From CAYRTD01 sp964528675 (GTDB lineage: Bacteria; Bacteroidota; Bacteroidia; Bacteroidales; GCA-2748055), in NCBI GenBank assembly GCA_964528675.1, contig CAZGTU010000011.1:20592-84591 (forward strand): a DNA stretch of 64,000 nt, written 5' to 3'. The notes beneath the pieces are model-generated. The model did not search any database and was not told where the DNA came from. It worked only from the letters and a program-made list of their open reading frames with translations. Positions 32,803-41,978 of this stretch are shown here, one piece after another. How positions within the stretch are numbered: position 1 is the first letter of the stretch; each line of letters opens with the position of its first letter. The translations under genes and the position numbers were made by a program.

Positions 32803-34149
32803 ATGGAGGAAAGTAAAAGGATTGTAATAATTGGGGCAGGAGAAAGCGGCACGGGATCTGCTATTCTGGCCCAGAAAGAGGGTTTTGATGTATTTGTCTC
32901 CGATTATGCTAAAATTAAACCCAGGTATAAAGAACTTTTAGAAAGTTACGATATACCTTATGAAGAAAGTACGCATACGGAGCGCTATATTCTGAATGCT
33001 GACGAAGTGATTAAAAGCCCGGGAATCCCTGAAAGCAACCCTATTATCCAGCAAATTCGAAAGAAAAACATTCATGTTATTTCTGAGATCGAATTTGCTG
33101 CAAGGTTTACCACTGCAAGGAAAATTTGCATCACCGGAAGTAACGGAAAAACTACCACTACTTCTCTCCTGCACCATATGATGAGAAAAGGTGGTTTGAA
33201 TGCTGGTATTGCAGGAAATGTTGGGAGAAGCTTTGCTTACCAGGTTGCCACAGAGGATTACGATTATTATGTCCTGGAAATTTCCAGCTTCCAGCTCGAC
33301 GGGATGTATGATTTTAAAGCGGATATTGCAATTCTGTTGAATATTACCCCCGATCATCTCGATCGATACGATTATAACCTTCAGAATTATGTTGACTCAA
33401 AATTCCGGATTACACAAAATCTCACTGAGGATCAATATTTTGTATTCTGTTCTGACGATGAGATCACCATAAAGGAACTGGAAAATATTGTAATGAAAGC
33501 CCGTCAGCTCCCTTATGCATACCGGAAGAAAGAAGAAGAAGTTGCCTGGGTTGATCATGAGGATCTGATGAGGATAGAGTTCGATGATGTAGATTTCTCA
33601 ATGTCGGTAAATGAACTTTCTCTGCGTGGGAAGCACAATACCTATAACAGCATGGCGGCCGGTATTGCAGGAAATGTATTGAAAATTCGCAAAGATCTTA
33701 TCCGTGAAGCACTGATGGACTTTCAGGGAGTCGAACATCGCCTGGAACCGGTCATAAAGGTGCATGGTATCGAATTTATCAACGACTCCAAAGCCACCAA
33801 TGTAAATTCAAGCTGGTATGCATTGGAAAGTTTGACGAATGAGATTGTCTGGATTGCAGGTGGCGTTGATAAAGGAAATGATTACCGAAGTTTGAAAGGT
33901 CTTGTAGAGAAAAAAGTAAAAGCAATCGTTTGCCTGGGTAAAGATAATAGCAAGTTGAAAAAGGAATTTGGTGAGGTGGTTGAAACCATAGTTGAAACAG
34001 ACAACATGAGAGATGCTGTTAGAAAAGCCTACAGCCTTGGAACTACCGGAGACGCTGTTCTGTTGTCACCCGCCTGTGCAAGTTTCGATCTTTTTGAAAA
34101 TTTCGAAGAAAGAGGAAGGCTTTTCAAAGAAGCGGTGAGAGAACTATAA
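32803..34149 (+). CDS. murD: UDP-MurNAc-L-alanine:D-glutamate ligase MurD
   Basis: A 448-residue Mur ligase adding D-glutamate. The N-terminal Rossmann domain begins RIVIIGAGESGTGSAIL. The ATP loop is CITGSNGKTTTTSLLH near residue 111, YVLEISSFQLDGM lies near 157, and FINDSKATNVNSSWYALE begins the C-terminal domain signature near 325. All hallmarks are present at normal length. It follows mraY by 21 bp and precedes ftsW by 17 bp. Confidence 0.97.
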   Translation: MEESKRIVIIGAGESGTGSAILAQKEGFDVFVSDYAKIKPRYKELLESYDIPYEESTHTERYILNADEVIKSPGIPESNPIIQQIRKKNIHVISEIEFAARFTTARKICITGSNGKTTTTSLLHHMMRKGGLNAGIAGNVGRSFAYQVATEDYDYYVLEISSFQLDGMYDFKADIAILLNITPDHLDRYDYNLQNYVDSKFRITQNLTEDQYFVFCSDDEITIKELENIVMKARQLPYAYRKKEEEVAWVDHEDLMRIEFDDVDFSMSVNELSLRGKHNTYNSMAAGIAGNVLKIRKDLIREALMDFQGVEHRLEPVIKVHGIEFINDSKATNVNSSWYALESLTNEIVWIAGGVDKGNDYRSLKGLVEKKVKAIVCLGKDNSKLKKEFGEVVETIVETDNMRDAVRKAYSLGTTGDAVLLSPACASFDLFENFEERGRLFKEAVREL

Positions 34150-34166
34150 GACTTTGAATAACTATA

Positions 34167-35339
34167 ATGAATATGAAGTTAGCGGATTACATAAGAGGAG
34201 ACAGAGTAATATGGATGGTAATTATTTTATTGTCCGTTATTTCCCTGTTATCGGTGTACAGCTCCTCCCAGTCACTTGCTTTCAGCGGGGGAGCAAATAA
34301 GACTGTGTATCTGCTCCTGAAACAAATGTTTATTTTAGTTTTCGGTGTTTTTGCCATCATAGTCACCCATCTGATACCATATAAGATCTTTTCCAGGCTT
34401 TCACAGTTATTGTTGTTTATTGTAATTCCTTTATTGCTTTTCACTTTAATGTTTGGAAGAGGCAATGCCGAAGCGAACCGATGGCTGGAAATGCCCGGGG
34501 GGTTTACCTTTCAGACTTCTGATATGGCGAAGATCATTCTTGTGATCTTTGTTGCACGGGTACTCTCCCTGAAGCAAAGCAAAATGAAAAAATTTAAAGA
34601 AGCGTTTGGCCCAATCATCTTTGCTTCCATTCTTGTTTGCGGATTGATATTACCTGCTAATTTTTCTACTGCTGCATTGCTTTTTATAACTGTCTTTATC
34701 CTGATGTTTATAGGAAGAATGCCTCTGAAGTTTCTGTTCTTAACACTGGCTGGAGCTGTTGTGTTTTTTGCTTTGTTCATCCTGGCTGTGGAAACTTTTG
34801 AATTCCAAAACCGGAAGGGTACATGGAAAAGCCGTATAGAAAGCTTTCGGAAAGGTGCCGGGGAAGGCGTGAATAATTACCAGGTGAACAGGGCAAAAGT
34901 AGCTATAGTAAATGGCGGAATATTCGGGAAAGGCCCCGGTAACAGTGTTCAGAAAGAGAAGCTCCCCCAGGCCAATTCGGATTTTATTTATGCAATTATT
35001 ATCGAGGAATACGGATTGGCAGGTGGATTGACCGTAATGTTCCTATATATATGGTTATTATTCAGGACGGCCCTAATTGTCAGGAAAAGTAACCGGACTT
35101 TTCCGGCTTTTGCCGCCATAGGCCTGGTTCTTTTAATTGTGTTGCAGGCAATTCTAAACATGGCCGTGGCTGTAAATCTTGTGCCCGTAACGGGTCAGAC
35201 CCTTCCTTACATTAGCAGCGGAGGTTCATCGGTTTTATTTACCAGCCTGGCACTTGGAGTTATCCTCAGCATAAGCTGGGGAATAGAAGAAGATTTGAAT
35301 AAATCCCAAAAGCTGAATACAGAAAATGAAGAGGATTAA
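34167..35339 (+). CDS. ftsW: Septal peptidoglycan polymerase FtsW
   Basis: A 390-residue SEDS-family membrane protein with about ten helices, the glycan polymerase partner of FtsI at the septum. Seen are LLSVYSSSQSLAF at the first helix loop, FGRGNAEANRWLEMPG, the large periplasmic loop NNYQVNRAKVAIVNGGIFGKGPG, and LVPVTGQTLPYISSGGSSVL near the C-terminus. It could be started at either of two close ATGs (34167 or 34173). Its end overlaps murG by 14 bp. Confidence 0.96.
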   Translation: MNMKLADYIRGDRVIWMVIILLSVISLLSVYSSSQSLAFSGGANKTVYLLLKQMFILVFGVFAIIVTHLIPYKIFSRLSQLLLFIVIPLLLFTLMFGRGNAEANRWLEMPGGFTFQTSDMAKIILVIFVARVLSLKQSKMKKFKEAFGPIIFASILVCGLILPANFSTAALLFITVFILMFIGRMPLKFLFLTLAGAVVFFALFILAVETFEFQNRKGTWKSRIESFRKGAGEGVNNYQVNRAKVAIVNGGIFGKGPGNSVQKEKLPQANSDFIYAIIIEEYGLAGGLTVMFLYIWLLFRTALIVRKSNRTFPAFAAIGLVLLIVLQAILNMAVAVNLVPVTGQTLPYISSGGSSVLFTSLALGVILSISWGIEEDLNKSQKLNTENEED

Positions 35340-36423
35340 ACGGATCATAATAGGTGGCGGAGGTACAGGTGGACATGTTTTCCCTGCCATTTCAATCGCC
35401 CAGGCTCTGAAGCAAAAAGAGCCGGGAATTGATATCCTTTTCGTTGGTGCTGAAAATAAACTGGAGATGGAAAAAGTCCCCGAGGCGGGATTTAAAATAG
35501 AGGGATTGCCGGTAGCCGGTTTTCAGAGAAAAATAAGTTTTAAGAATATAACTTTTTTTATAAAACTTTTGCGATCTGTGCGTAAATCTGCAAGAATTAT
35601 CAAAACCTTCAAGCCCGATCTTGCCATTGGTGTTGGTGGTTATGCGAGCGGCCCGATTTTGAGAGCAGCAGCACAGAAAAATATACCCATTGCAATCCAG
35701 GAGCAGAATTCCTATGCGGGTGTCACCAACAGGATGCTTGCCGGAAAAGCCAGGAAAATATTTGTAGCATATGAAGGAATGGAAAAATATTTCCCGGCAG
35801 AAAAGATCATCCTGACGGGGAATCCTGTACGGGCTGATCTGATGAATACTGAAAAGTACAGGGGAGAGGGTCTCAAACATTTTGGCCTGGAAGAAAGAAA
35901 ACCCGTGGTTCTGGTCATAGGAGGAAGTCTTGGTTCCGGAACAATCAATAAAAGCATTTTGCTGGGACTGGATCGTTTCGGAAAAGAAAACCAGTTGATA
36001 TGGCAGACCGGAAAATATTACTATGACAGTATTGTGAAAGCAGTTGGGGAGATAGGCGGCAGTGCAATAAAAATACAGCCTTTTATCAGAAATATGAAAT
36101 ATGCCTTTGCAGTAGCTGATGTGATTATTTCAAGAGCCGGTGCGGGAACCATTTCGGAACTCGCACTGTTGGGAAAACCGGTAATTCTGGTTCCATCTCC
36201 CAATGTTGCAGAAGATCATCAGACAAAAAATGCCATGGCCCTGGCTTCAAGAAATGCAGCTATCCATATTGCCGACAGAGAGGCTGAAACCGGGCTGGTG
36301 AATGCTTGCATGACTTTACTCGATGATGAGAAAATGAGAAAGAAACTATCATACAATATAAAGGAAATGGCTTTACCCGACTCTGCTGACAGGATTGCAG
36401 AGGAAATAATGAAAATGATATGA
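35326..36423 (+). CDS. murG: UDP-GlcNAc:lipid I N-acetylglucosaminyltransferase MurG
   Basis: A 365-residue GT28 enzyme at the inner face of the cytoplasmic membrane that makes lipid II. The N-terminal glycine loop is GGGGTGGHVFPAISIAQAL near residue 10, and GVGGYASGPILRAA is the second G loop. VLVIGGSLGS and SRAGAGTISELALLGKPVIL carry the UDP-GlcNAc site. Normal length. It overlaps ftsW by 14 bp and murC by 4 bp. Confidence 0.97.
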   Translation: MKRIKRIIIGGGGTGGHVFPAISIAQALKQKEPGIDILFVGAENKLEMEKVPEAGFKIEGLPVAGFQRKISFKNITFFIKLLRSVRKSARIIKTFKPDLAIGVGGYASGPILRAAAQKNIPIAIQEQNSYAGVTNRMLAGKARKIFVAYEGMEKYFPAEKIILTGNPVRADLMNTEKYRGEGLKHFGLEERKPVVLVIGGSLGSGTINKSILLGLDRFGKENQLIWQTGKYYYDSIVKAVGEIGGSAIKIQPFIRNMKYAFAVADVIISRAGAGTISELALLGKPVILVPSPNVAEDHQTKNAMALASRNAAIHIADREAETGLVNACMTLLDDEKMRKKLSYNIKEMALPDSADRIAEEIMKMI

Positions 36424-37805
36424 ATGTTTTTCTGGACATAAAAAGAGCCTATTTTCTGGGAATCGGAGGTATCGGTATGAGTGCCATTGCCAGGTATCTT
36501 AATGCCACTGGTATTGAAGTTGCCGGATACGACCGGGTATCCACTCCGCTTACCGACCAACTGACGCGCGAAGGAATAAAGATCTTTTTCACTGAAAACA
36601 AAGAAAAGATACCCGAAAAATTCCGGGAAAAAGAAAACGTCCTGGTCATTTATACCCCCGCAATTCCTGCCGATCATGAAGGTTTCAGGTTTTTCAGGGA
36701 AAAGGACTTCGGAATGATCAAACGTTCCGAAGCCCTTGGCAAAATAATGAATACAAATAAAGGGATTGCAATAGCTGGAACTCACGGGAAAACAACTGTG
36801 TCCTGTATCATTACGCATCTGCTTAATGAGTCAGGTGTGAAATGCAATGCTTTTCTCGGTGGGATAAGCAAAAATCTGAATTCAAATTTGCTTCTCAATC
36901 CTGGTGCTGAATGTATCATAGCCGAAGCTGATGAATTTGATCGCTCATTTCTTCAGTTGCATCCTCACCTGGCCGTGGTCACTTCAATTGATCCTGATCA
37001 CCTGGATATTTATGATATCTATGAAAACCTTAAAGCTGCCTTTGGAAAATTTGTATCCCAGATAAAAAATGGGGGAATACTCATTTATAAGCTTGGACTT
37101 CCCCTGGTTATTCCTGAAGGCTTGAGGGTATTGACTTACAGCCTGACTTCCCGGGAGGCAGACTTTTACCCGGTGGATGAAAAAAGAGAAGGTTTCAGAT
37201 ACACATTTGGATTAAAGACCCCGGAAGGGATAATTAAAAATCTCCACCTCAATGTTTATGGAAGGGTTAATCTTGAAAATGCTGTGGCTGCATGCAGTGT
37301 GGCACATTCACTCGGAGTGAACGAAAACCTGGTTCGGGATGCACTGGCATCTTATTCCGGTGTATGGCGCAGGTTCGATGTGAGGGTTGAAGAAGGTGGA
37401 AAGATTTACATTGATGATTATGCTCATCACCCGGAAGAATTGAAAGCTTTTATCGCTTCTGTAAGGGAAGCCCTCCCTGGAAAACGCATCACTGGAATAT
37501 TTCAACCGCATTTATATTCGCGCACCCGCGATTTTGCAGCAGGATTCGCAACGAGTCTTTCTGCCCTCGATGATGTAATTCTGCTGGACATATATCCTGC
37601 ACGAGAGAAACCTATTCCGGGAGTTAGTTCTGAGTTGATATTCAAGAAACTTCATAATGCAGGGGAGAAGATACTGGTATCGAAAGATCAGTTGCTTAAA
37701 GTCGTGCATGAATTGAAGCCGGAAGTATTACTGAGTATGGGAGCCGGAGATATTGATCAACTGGTAGAGCCGGTGGAAAACCTTATAAAAGAAATGAATA
37801 GATAA
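36420..37805 (+). CDS. murC: UDP-MurNAc:L-alanine ligase MurC
   Basis: A 461-residue first Mur ligase of the stem peptide. The start includes the Rossmann motif YFLGIGGIGMSAIARYL, and the ATP loop is AIAGTHGKTTVSCI near residue 119. ECIIAEADEFDRSFLQL and IYIDDYAHHPEELKA are the MurC-specific blocks. It overlaps murG by ATGA, and its stop is followed directly by the ftsQ ATG with no intervening base. Confidence 0.97.
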   Translation: MNVFLDIKRAYFLGIGGIGMSAIARYLNATGIEVAGYDRVSTPLTDQLTREGIKIFFTENKEKIPEKFREKENVLVIYTPAIPADHEGFRFFREKDFGMIKRSEALGKIMNTNKGIAIAGTHGKTTVSCIITHLLNESGVKCNAFLGGISKNLNSNLLLNPGAECIIAEADEFDRSFLQLHPHLAVVTSIDPDHLDIYDIYENLKAAFGKFVSQIKNGGILIYKLGLPLVIPEGLRVLTYSLTSREADFYPVDEKREGFRYTFGLKTPEGIIKNLHLNVYGRVNLENAVAACSVAHSLGVNENLVRDALASYSGVWRRFDVRVEEGGKIYIDDYAHHPEELKAFIASVREALPGKRITGIFQPHLYSRTRDFAAGFATSLSALDDVILLDIYPAREKPIPGVSSELIFKKLHNAGEKILVSKDQLLKVVHELKPEVLLSMGAGDIDQLVEPVENLIKEMNR

Positions 37806-38591
37806 ATGAAGAAAGTACTGACCATATTATTCAATGTTTTGTTAATTGCAGGATTGGTTTTCTTTCTGAGTTTTTCCGGTTCGAGAGAAAAAGAATTGCT
37901 GTGTACGGAGATCAGGATCAATATGAAAGATACTTTGAATGCCGGATTTCTGAAACAAAAGGATATTGAAAACACATTGGTTATTGAAGAAGCTGAAATT
38001 CTGGGCTATCCGATCGGCGACATCAATATTCGCTCACTTGAGAAAATACTTCTTGATAATGCTTATATCTCGAATGCGGAGATATATTCCAATTTGAATG
38101 GTGTGCTCAATGTTGATGTTGTTCAGCGTCGGCCTGTTATCAGGATCATTACACCAGCACAGAGATCATATTATCTGGACAGGGAAGGTCACATTTTCCC
38201 GGAGAAAGCCGGGTTTACGCCTCATGTTTTGATAGCTAACGGCTATTTTACCGAGGATAATCACCTTAAGAAGGTTAAAGCCATTCATGAATTAGAAGAA
38301 AATGATGATTACAGGGAATGGAAAGATGCATTGGAATTAGCCATATTCATTGAGGAAAGTGAGTTCTGGGAATCGCAAATCGTTCAGGTCTATTACAACA
38401 GTAAGGGAGATTTTGAACTGGTTCCAAGGGTAGGTGCTCATCAAATCATTTTCGGAGATGCCAGCGAAATGAAACAAAAGTTTAAGAAGCTAAAAACTCT
38501 TTACGAAGAAGGACTTAAGTATGAAGGCTGGAATAAATATGAGAAGATAAATTTAAAATATAATAATCAAGTAATCTGTACTAAACGATAA
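37806..38591 (+). CDS. ftsQ: Cell division protein FtsQ
   Basis: A 261-residue bitopic membrane protein, with a helix at about 5-24 followed by a periplasmic POTRA-like region (residues about 35-115, RINMKDTLNAGFLKQKDIE) and a beta domain. Motifs such as VQRRPVIRIITP and YYLDREGHIFPEKAG match FtsQ/DivIB proteins. It links the FtsL/FtsB pair to the divisome. Sequence identity outside Bacteroidota is low, but place between murC and ftsA makes the call safe. Confidence 0.92.
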   Translation: MKKVLTILFNVLLIAGLVFFLSFSGSREKELLCTEIRINMKDTLNAGFLKQKDIENTLVIEEAEILGYPIGDINIRSLEKILLDNAYISNAEIYSNLNGVLNVDVVQRRPVIRIITPAQRSYYLDREGHIFPEKAGFTPHVLIANGYFTEDNHLKKVKAIHELEENDDYREWKDALELAIFIEESEFWESQIVQVYYNSKGDFELVPRVGAHQIIFGDASEMKQKFKKLKTLYEEGLKYEGWNKYEKINLKYNNQVICTKR

Positions 38592-38595
38592 CACT

Positions 38596-39921
38596 ATGGC
38601 AAATAAAGAACAAATTGTTGCAGCAGTTGATATCGGAACAACGAAGATTGTTGCAATCGTAGGTCGTATCCTGGAAAATGGTCGGCTTGAAGTCCTCGGC
38701 ATGGGCAAAACTGTTTCCAAAGGGGTTAAGCGCGGGGTCGTGCTTAATATTGAGGAAACGGTCAATGCTATCGAATCCACCGTAAATGAAGCAAAAGCAA
38801 TGTCCAAGATTAATTTTTCTGAAGTCTTTGTGGGAATTGCAGGTCAGCACATCAAATCTATTCGCAATCGCGGATACATTAACCGTGACTCCTATGAAGA
38901 TGAAATAACACGAAAAGACATTAACCGGCTGGTGGAGGATATGAAAAAGATACCTGTTGATGTTGCTGAAGAGATTATTCATGTCCTTCCGCAAAATTTT
39001 ATCGTGGATAATGAAACAGGAGTCAAAAATCCTGTCGGAATGTCGGGAAAAAGACTGGAAGCAAACTTCCATATAGTTGTAGGACAAATCGCTTCTGCAA
39101 AAAACATTGAAAAATGTATAAATCGGGTGAACTTGAATGTGAAACAGCTTATTCTTGAACCTCTCGCCTCCAGTGAAGCTGTTTTGACGGATGATGAGAA
39201 GGAGGCAGGAGTTGCGCTTGTGGATATTGGTGGAGGAACTACAGATATTGCTGTTTATTATGATGAAATTATCCGACACACTGCAGTAATTCCATTTGGA
39301 GGAAATGCTGTAACCCGCGATATTAAAGAAGGTTGTTCAATTCTTCAACGGCAGGCCGAGTCATTAAAAATGCAATTTGGTTCGGCCCTGGGAGATCTGG
39401 CCAAGGAAGATAAGGTTGTGACAATACCGGGAATAAGCGGAAGAGAGCCCAAGGAAATCAGCTTTAAAAGTCTGGCCTACATAATACAGTCGCGTATGGA
39501 AGAAATTGTAGATGCCATTATGTTTGAGGTAGAGAATTCGGGATATATGGACAAGCTTTCCGCAGGAATCGTTTTAACCGGAGGTGGTGCTATGCTGAGA
39601 CATTTACCCCAACTGGTTAAATTCAAAACGGGAATGGACGTCAGGCTTGGGTACCCCAATGAAAAGTTGACAAAAGAATCCAATGAAGAGGCAAATCAGC
39701 CCATGTATTCTACCTCTGTCGGACTTCTTTTAAAAGGTTACGAATTCCTGCAGGAGAACAATGAAAACACTGCAATTGAAGAAGGCATTCCGGAAGAGGA
39801 AGAAATAGTGAAGAAGAGCAGGGAGAATTTCAAATCCAAAATTCGTCCCCGGGGCAAATTGATCGATTCTTTAAAGAGTGCGATTACCGACATATTTGAC
39901 GATGAAAGCTCAAATATGTAA
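38596..39921 (+). CDS. ftsA: Cell division protein FtsA
   Basis: A 441-residue actin-fold ATPase tethering FtsZ to the membrane. Phosphate loop 1 is AAVDIGTTKIVAIVG near residue 10, and GVALVDIGGGTTDIAVYYDE near 206 is phosphate loop 2. GIVLTGGGAMLRHLPQLV near 320 is the adenosine motif. The basic C-terminal end LIDSLKSAITDIFDDESS is a fitting amphipathic membrane-targeting helix. It lies 4 bp after ftsQ and 35 bp before ftsZ. Confidence 0.97.
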   Translation: MANKEQIVAAVDIGTTKIVAIVGRILENGRLEVLGMGKTVSKGVKRGVVLNIEETVNAIESTVNEAKAMSKINFSEVFVGIAGQHIKSIRNRGYINRDSYEDEITRKDINRLVEDMKKIPVDVAEEIIHVLPQNFIVDNETGVKNPVGMSGKRLEANFHIVVGQIASAKNIEKCINRVNLNVKQLILEPLASSEAVLTDDEKEAGVALVDIGGGTTDIAVYYDEIIRHTAVIPFGGNAVTRDIKEGCSILQRQAESLKMQFGSALGDLAKEDKVVTIPGISGREPKEISFKSLAYIIQSRMEEIVDAIMFEVENSGYMDKLSAGIVLTGGGAMLRHLPQLVKFKTGMDVRLGYPNEKLTKESNEEANQPMYSTSVGLLLKGYEFLQENNENTAIEEGIPEEEEIVKKSRENFKSKIRPRGKLIDSLKSAITDIFDDESSNM

Positions 39922-39956
39922 AATTAAATATTGAAAATCTTAAAAACACAATAGTC

Positions 39957-41408
39957 ATGGCAGAAGATCTGATGAATTTTGAACTCCCTGTCGAACGTTC
40001 TTCCATCATAAAGGTGGTGGGAGTTGGTGGAGGTGGAAGCAATGCCGTAAACCACATGTGTCGAAAGGGAATAAAAGACGTGAATTTTGTGGTGTGCAAT
40101 ACTGATGCCCAGGCTTTAAATAACAGTCCTGTAGCTGTTAAAATACAGCTTGGAGAATCATTGACCGAAGGCCGGGGGGCCGGTAATAAACCCGATATTG
40201 GAAGGCAGGCGGCAATTGAAAATATTGAAGAGATCAGGGATATTCTATCCCAGAATACCAGGATGATCTTTATCACCGCCGGCATGGGTGGAGGAACCGG
40301 TACAGGTGCTGCTCCTGTAATTGCCAAGACCGCACAGGAAATGGGTATATTAACTGTTGCCATAGTGACCATACCTTTCCGGTTTGAGGGACAGCAAAGG
40401 ATTAAGCAGGCCATTGAGGGAATTGATGAATTAAAGCAACATGTGGATTCTTTACTGGTTATCAATAATCAGAAACTCAGAGAGGTTCACGGTGATCTGA
40501 AGCTTGCCCAGGCCTTTGAAAAAGCAGATGATATACTCGCGCGTGCTGCCAAGGGAATTGCCGAAATTATTACGGTTCATGGCTATATAAATGTCGATTT
40601 TGCCGATGTTGAAACTGTGATGAAAAGCTCCGGAGTTGCCATACTGGGTTCTGCATCGGCGAGTGGAGAAAACCGGGCCATCAAGGCTATCGAATCCGCA
40701 CTTTCATCCCCCTTGCTCAACAATAATGATATCACCGGTGCAAAATCCATTCTTTTGAATATTACATCAGGAGACGAGGAGATTAGCATGGATGAGGTAG
40801 GAGAGATTACTGATTATGTTAACCAGGCTGCTGATAAAAGTGCGCTGATTATCTGGGGAACCGGGGTAGATGATTCACTGGAAGATGGAATAAGTGTCAC
40901 TATCATTGCCACCGGATTCGGGACAAACAGTATTCCCGAACTTTATACCGTCAAGAAGCATTATGATAAGATTCCACTGAGAGATCAGGAAGAAAAGCCT
41001 GTATCGAAGACAGATTTTACGGTAAAGGATAAGTCTGATCCCAATCAGACGAAAATTGAATTTGATGGTGAAGAGAAATCGGAGGAATACATTCTTTTCG
41101 ATGAATCTGCCATGGATGAGGATGCTCCCGAAGGAGAAGAGGCGAGTCGAATTAAGGAAGAGAGGGTTAAGAAGCTCAAGGAGGCTCATGAAAGGATGAA
41201 AATGGACGGGTATAATACAAAAAAAGAGAATCAAACTATCGAACAGCTTGAAAATGAACCGGCTTACGTCAGGAAGAAGATTCAAATAAAACCGGAAATA
41301 CCTTCCACAGAAGGGGAGGTCTCCAAGTATAAACTTTCGGAGGATGAAGAAAACGGCGGCCCCAAGCTGAGAGAAGATAATTCATATTTGCATGATAATG
41401 TTGATTAA
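39957..41408 (+). CDS. ftsZ: Cell division GTPase FtsZ
   Basis: A 483-residue tubulin homologue forming the Z ring. The nucleotide loop GGGGSNAVNHM lies near residue 24, and the tubulin signature GMGGGTGTGAAPV near 109. The T7 loop GYINVDFADVETVM near 211 carries the GTPase Asp. A long acidic linker (about 330-465) precedes a short conserved tip ending YLHDNVD, the Bacteroidota-type C-terminal peptide that would bind FtsA. It is longer than the 383 residues of E. coli FtsZ because of the linker. yqeY follows after 39 bp. Confidence 0.98.
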   Translation: MAEDLMNFELPVERSSIIKVVGVGGGGSNAVNHMCRKGIKDVNFVVCNTDAQALNNSPVAVKIQLGESLTEGRGAGNKPDIGRQAAIENIEEIRDILSQNTRMIFITAGMGGGTGTGAAPVIAKTAQEMGILTVAIVTIPFRFEGQQRIKQAIEGIDELKQHVDSLLVINNQKLREVHGDLKLAQAFEKADDILARAAKGIAEIITVHGYINVDFADVETVMKSSGVAILGSASASGENRAIKAIESALSSPLLNNNDITGAKSILLNITSGDEEISMDEVGEITDYVNQAADKSALIIWGTGVDDSLEDGISVTIIATGFGTNSIPELYTVKKHYDKIPLRDQEEKPVSKTDFTVKDKSDPNQTKIEFDGEEKSEEYILFDESAMDEDAPEGEEASRIKEERVKKLKEAHERMKMDGYNTKKENQTIEQLENEPAYVRKKIQIKPEIPSTEGEVSKYKLSEDEENGGPKLREDNSYLHDNVD

Positions 41409-41447
41409 TACATCAGTATTTCCTAATTTTCAGTAAAATTAAAGACT

Positions 41448-41897
41448 ATGAAATTTACTGAAAGAATAGACTCGGATATTAAAATTTCCATGAGAGAAAA
41501 AGCAAAAGACAGGCTGCAAGCTCTCAGGGCTGTTAAAAGTGCTTTTATGCTAGCCCGTACTGAAAAAGGTGCCGGTTCGCAATTAACAGATGAGGAGGAG
41601 GTGAAAATCATCCGGAAACTGGTGAAGCAAAGACAGGATAGTGCATCTATTTATGAAGAACAGGGAAGGCCTGAGCTTGCTGAAAAGGAAATGCAGGAGG
41701 CAGAATATATAAGTGAATACCTTCCACAACAGATGTCTGAATCAGAACTGGAAATTTATCTCAAGAAATTGGTTGATGAAATGGGAGCTGAAGGAATGAA
41801 GGATATGGGAAAAGTGATGGGACGAGCCACTTCAGAACTTGCAGGGATGGCAGATGGAAAAACGATTTCGGAAATTGTGAAGAGATTGTTGCAATAA
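41448..41897 (+). CDS. yqeY: GatB/YqeY domain protein
   Basis: A 149-residue helical protein with the YqeY domain that also forms the tRNA-binding tail of GatB. It has the characteristic DIKISMREKAKDRLQALRAV, a QRQDSASIYEEQGRPELAEKE stretch, and EYLPQQMSESEL. The C-terminus GKVMGRATSELAGMADGKTI is typical. It is a stand-alone version with no known fixed role. It is the last gene of the division cluster, followed by a bidirectional terminator. Confidence 0.93.
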   Translation: MKFTERIDSDIKISMREKAKDRLQALRAVKSAFMLARTEKGAGSQLTDEEEVKIIRKLVKQRQDSASIYEEQGRPELAEKEMQEAEYISEYLPQQMSESELEIYLKKLVDEMGAEGMKDMGKVMGRATSELAGMADGKTISEIVKRLLQ

Positions 41898-41905
41898 ATT
41901 ATGTT

Positions 41906-41962
41906 ATAAAAAGATGCGTTCAAGGGGAAACTCGAGGGTGTTTCCCCTTGAACGCATCTTTT
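41906..41962. terminator. Bidirectional terminator closing the division cluster and the ppiD unit
   Basis: A perfect 19-bp inverted repeat (GATGCGTTCAAGGGGAAAC at 41911-41929, its complement at 41938-41956) with an 8-nt loop. It is flanked by AAAAA before and TTTTTT after, so both strands give a hairpin followed by a U tract. It lies 8 bp after yqeY and 16 bp before the ppiD stop. Confidence 0.95.
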
Positions 41963-41978
41963 TTAAAATACTCTATCC

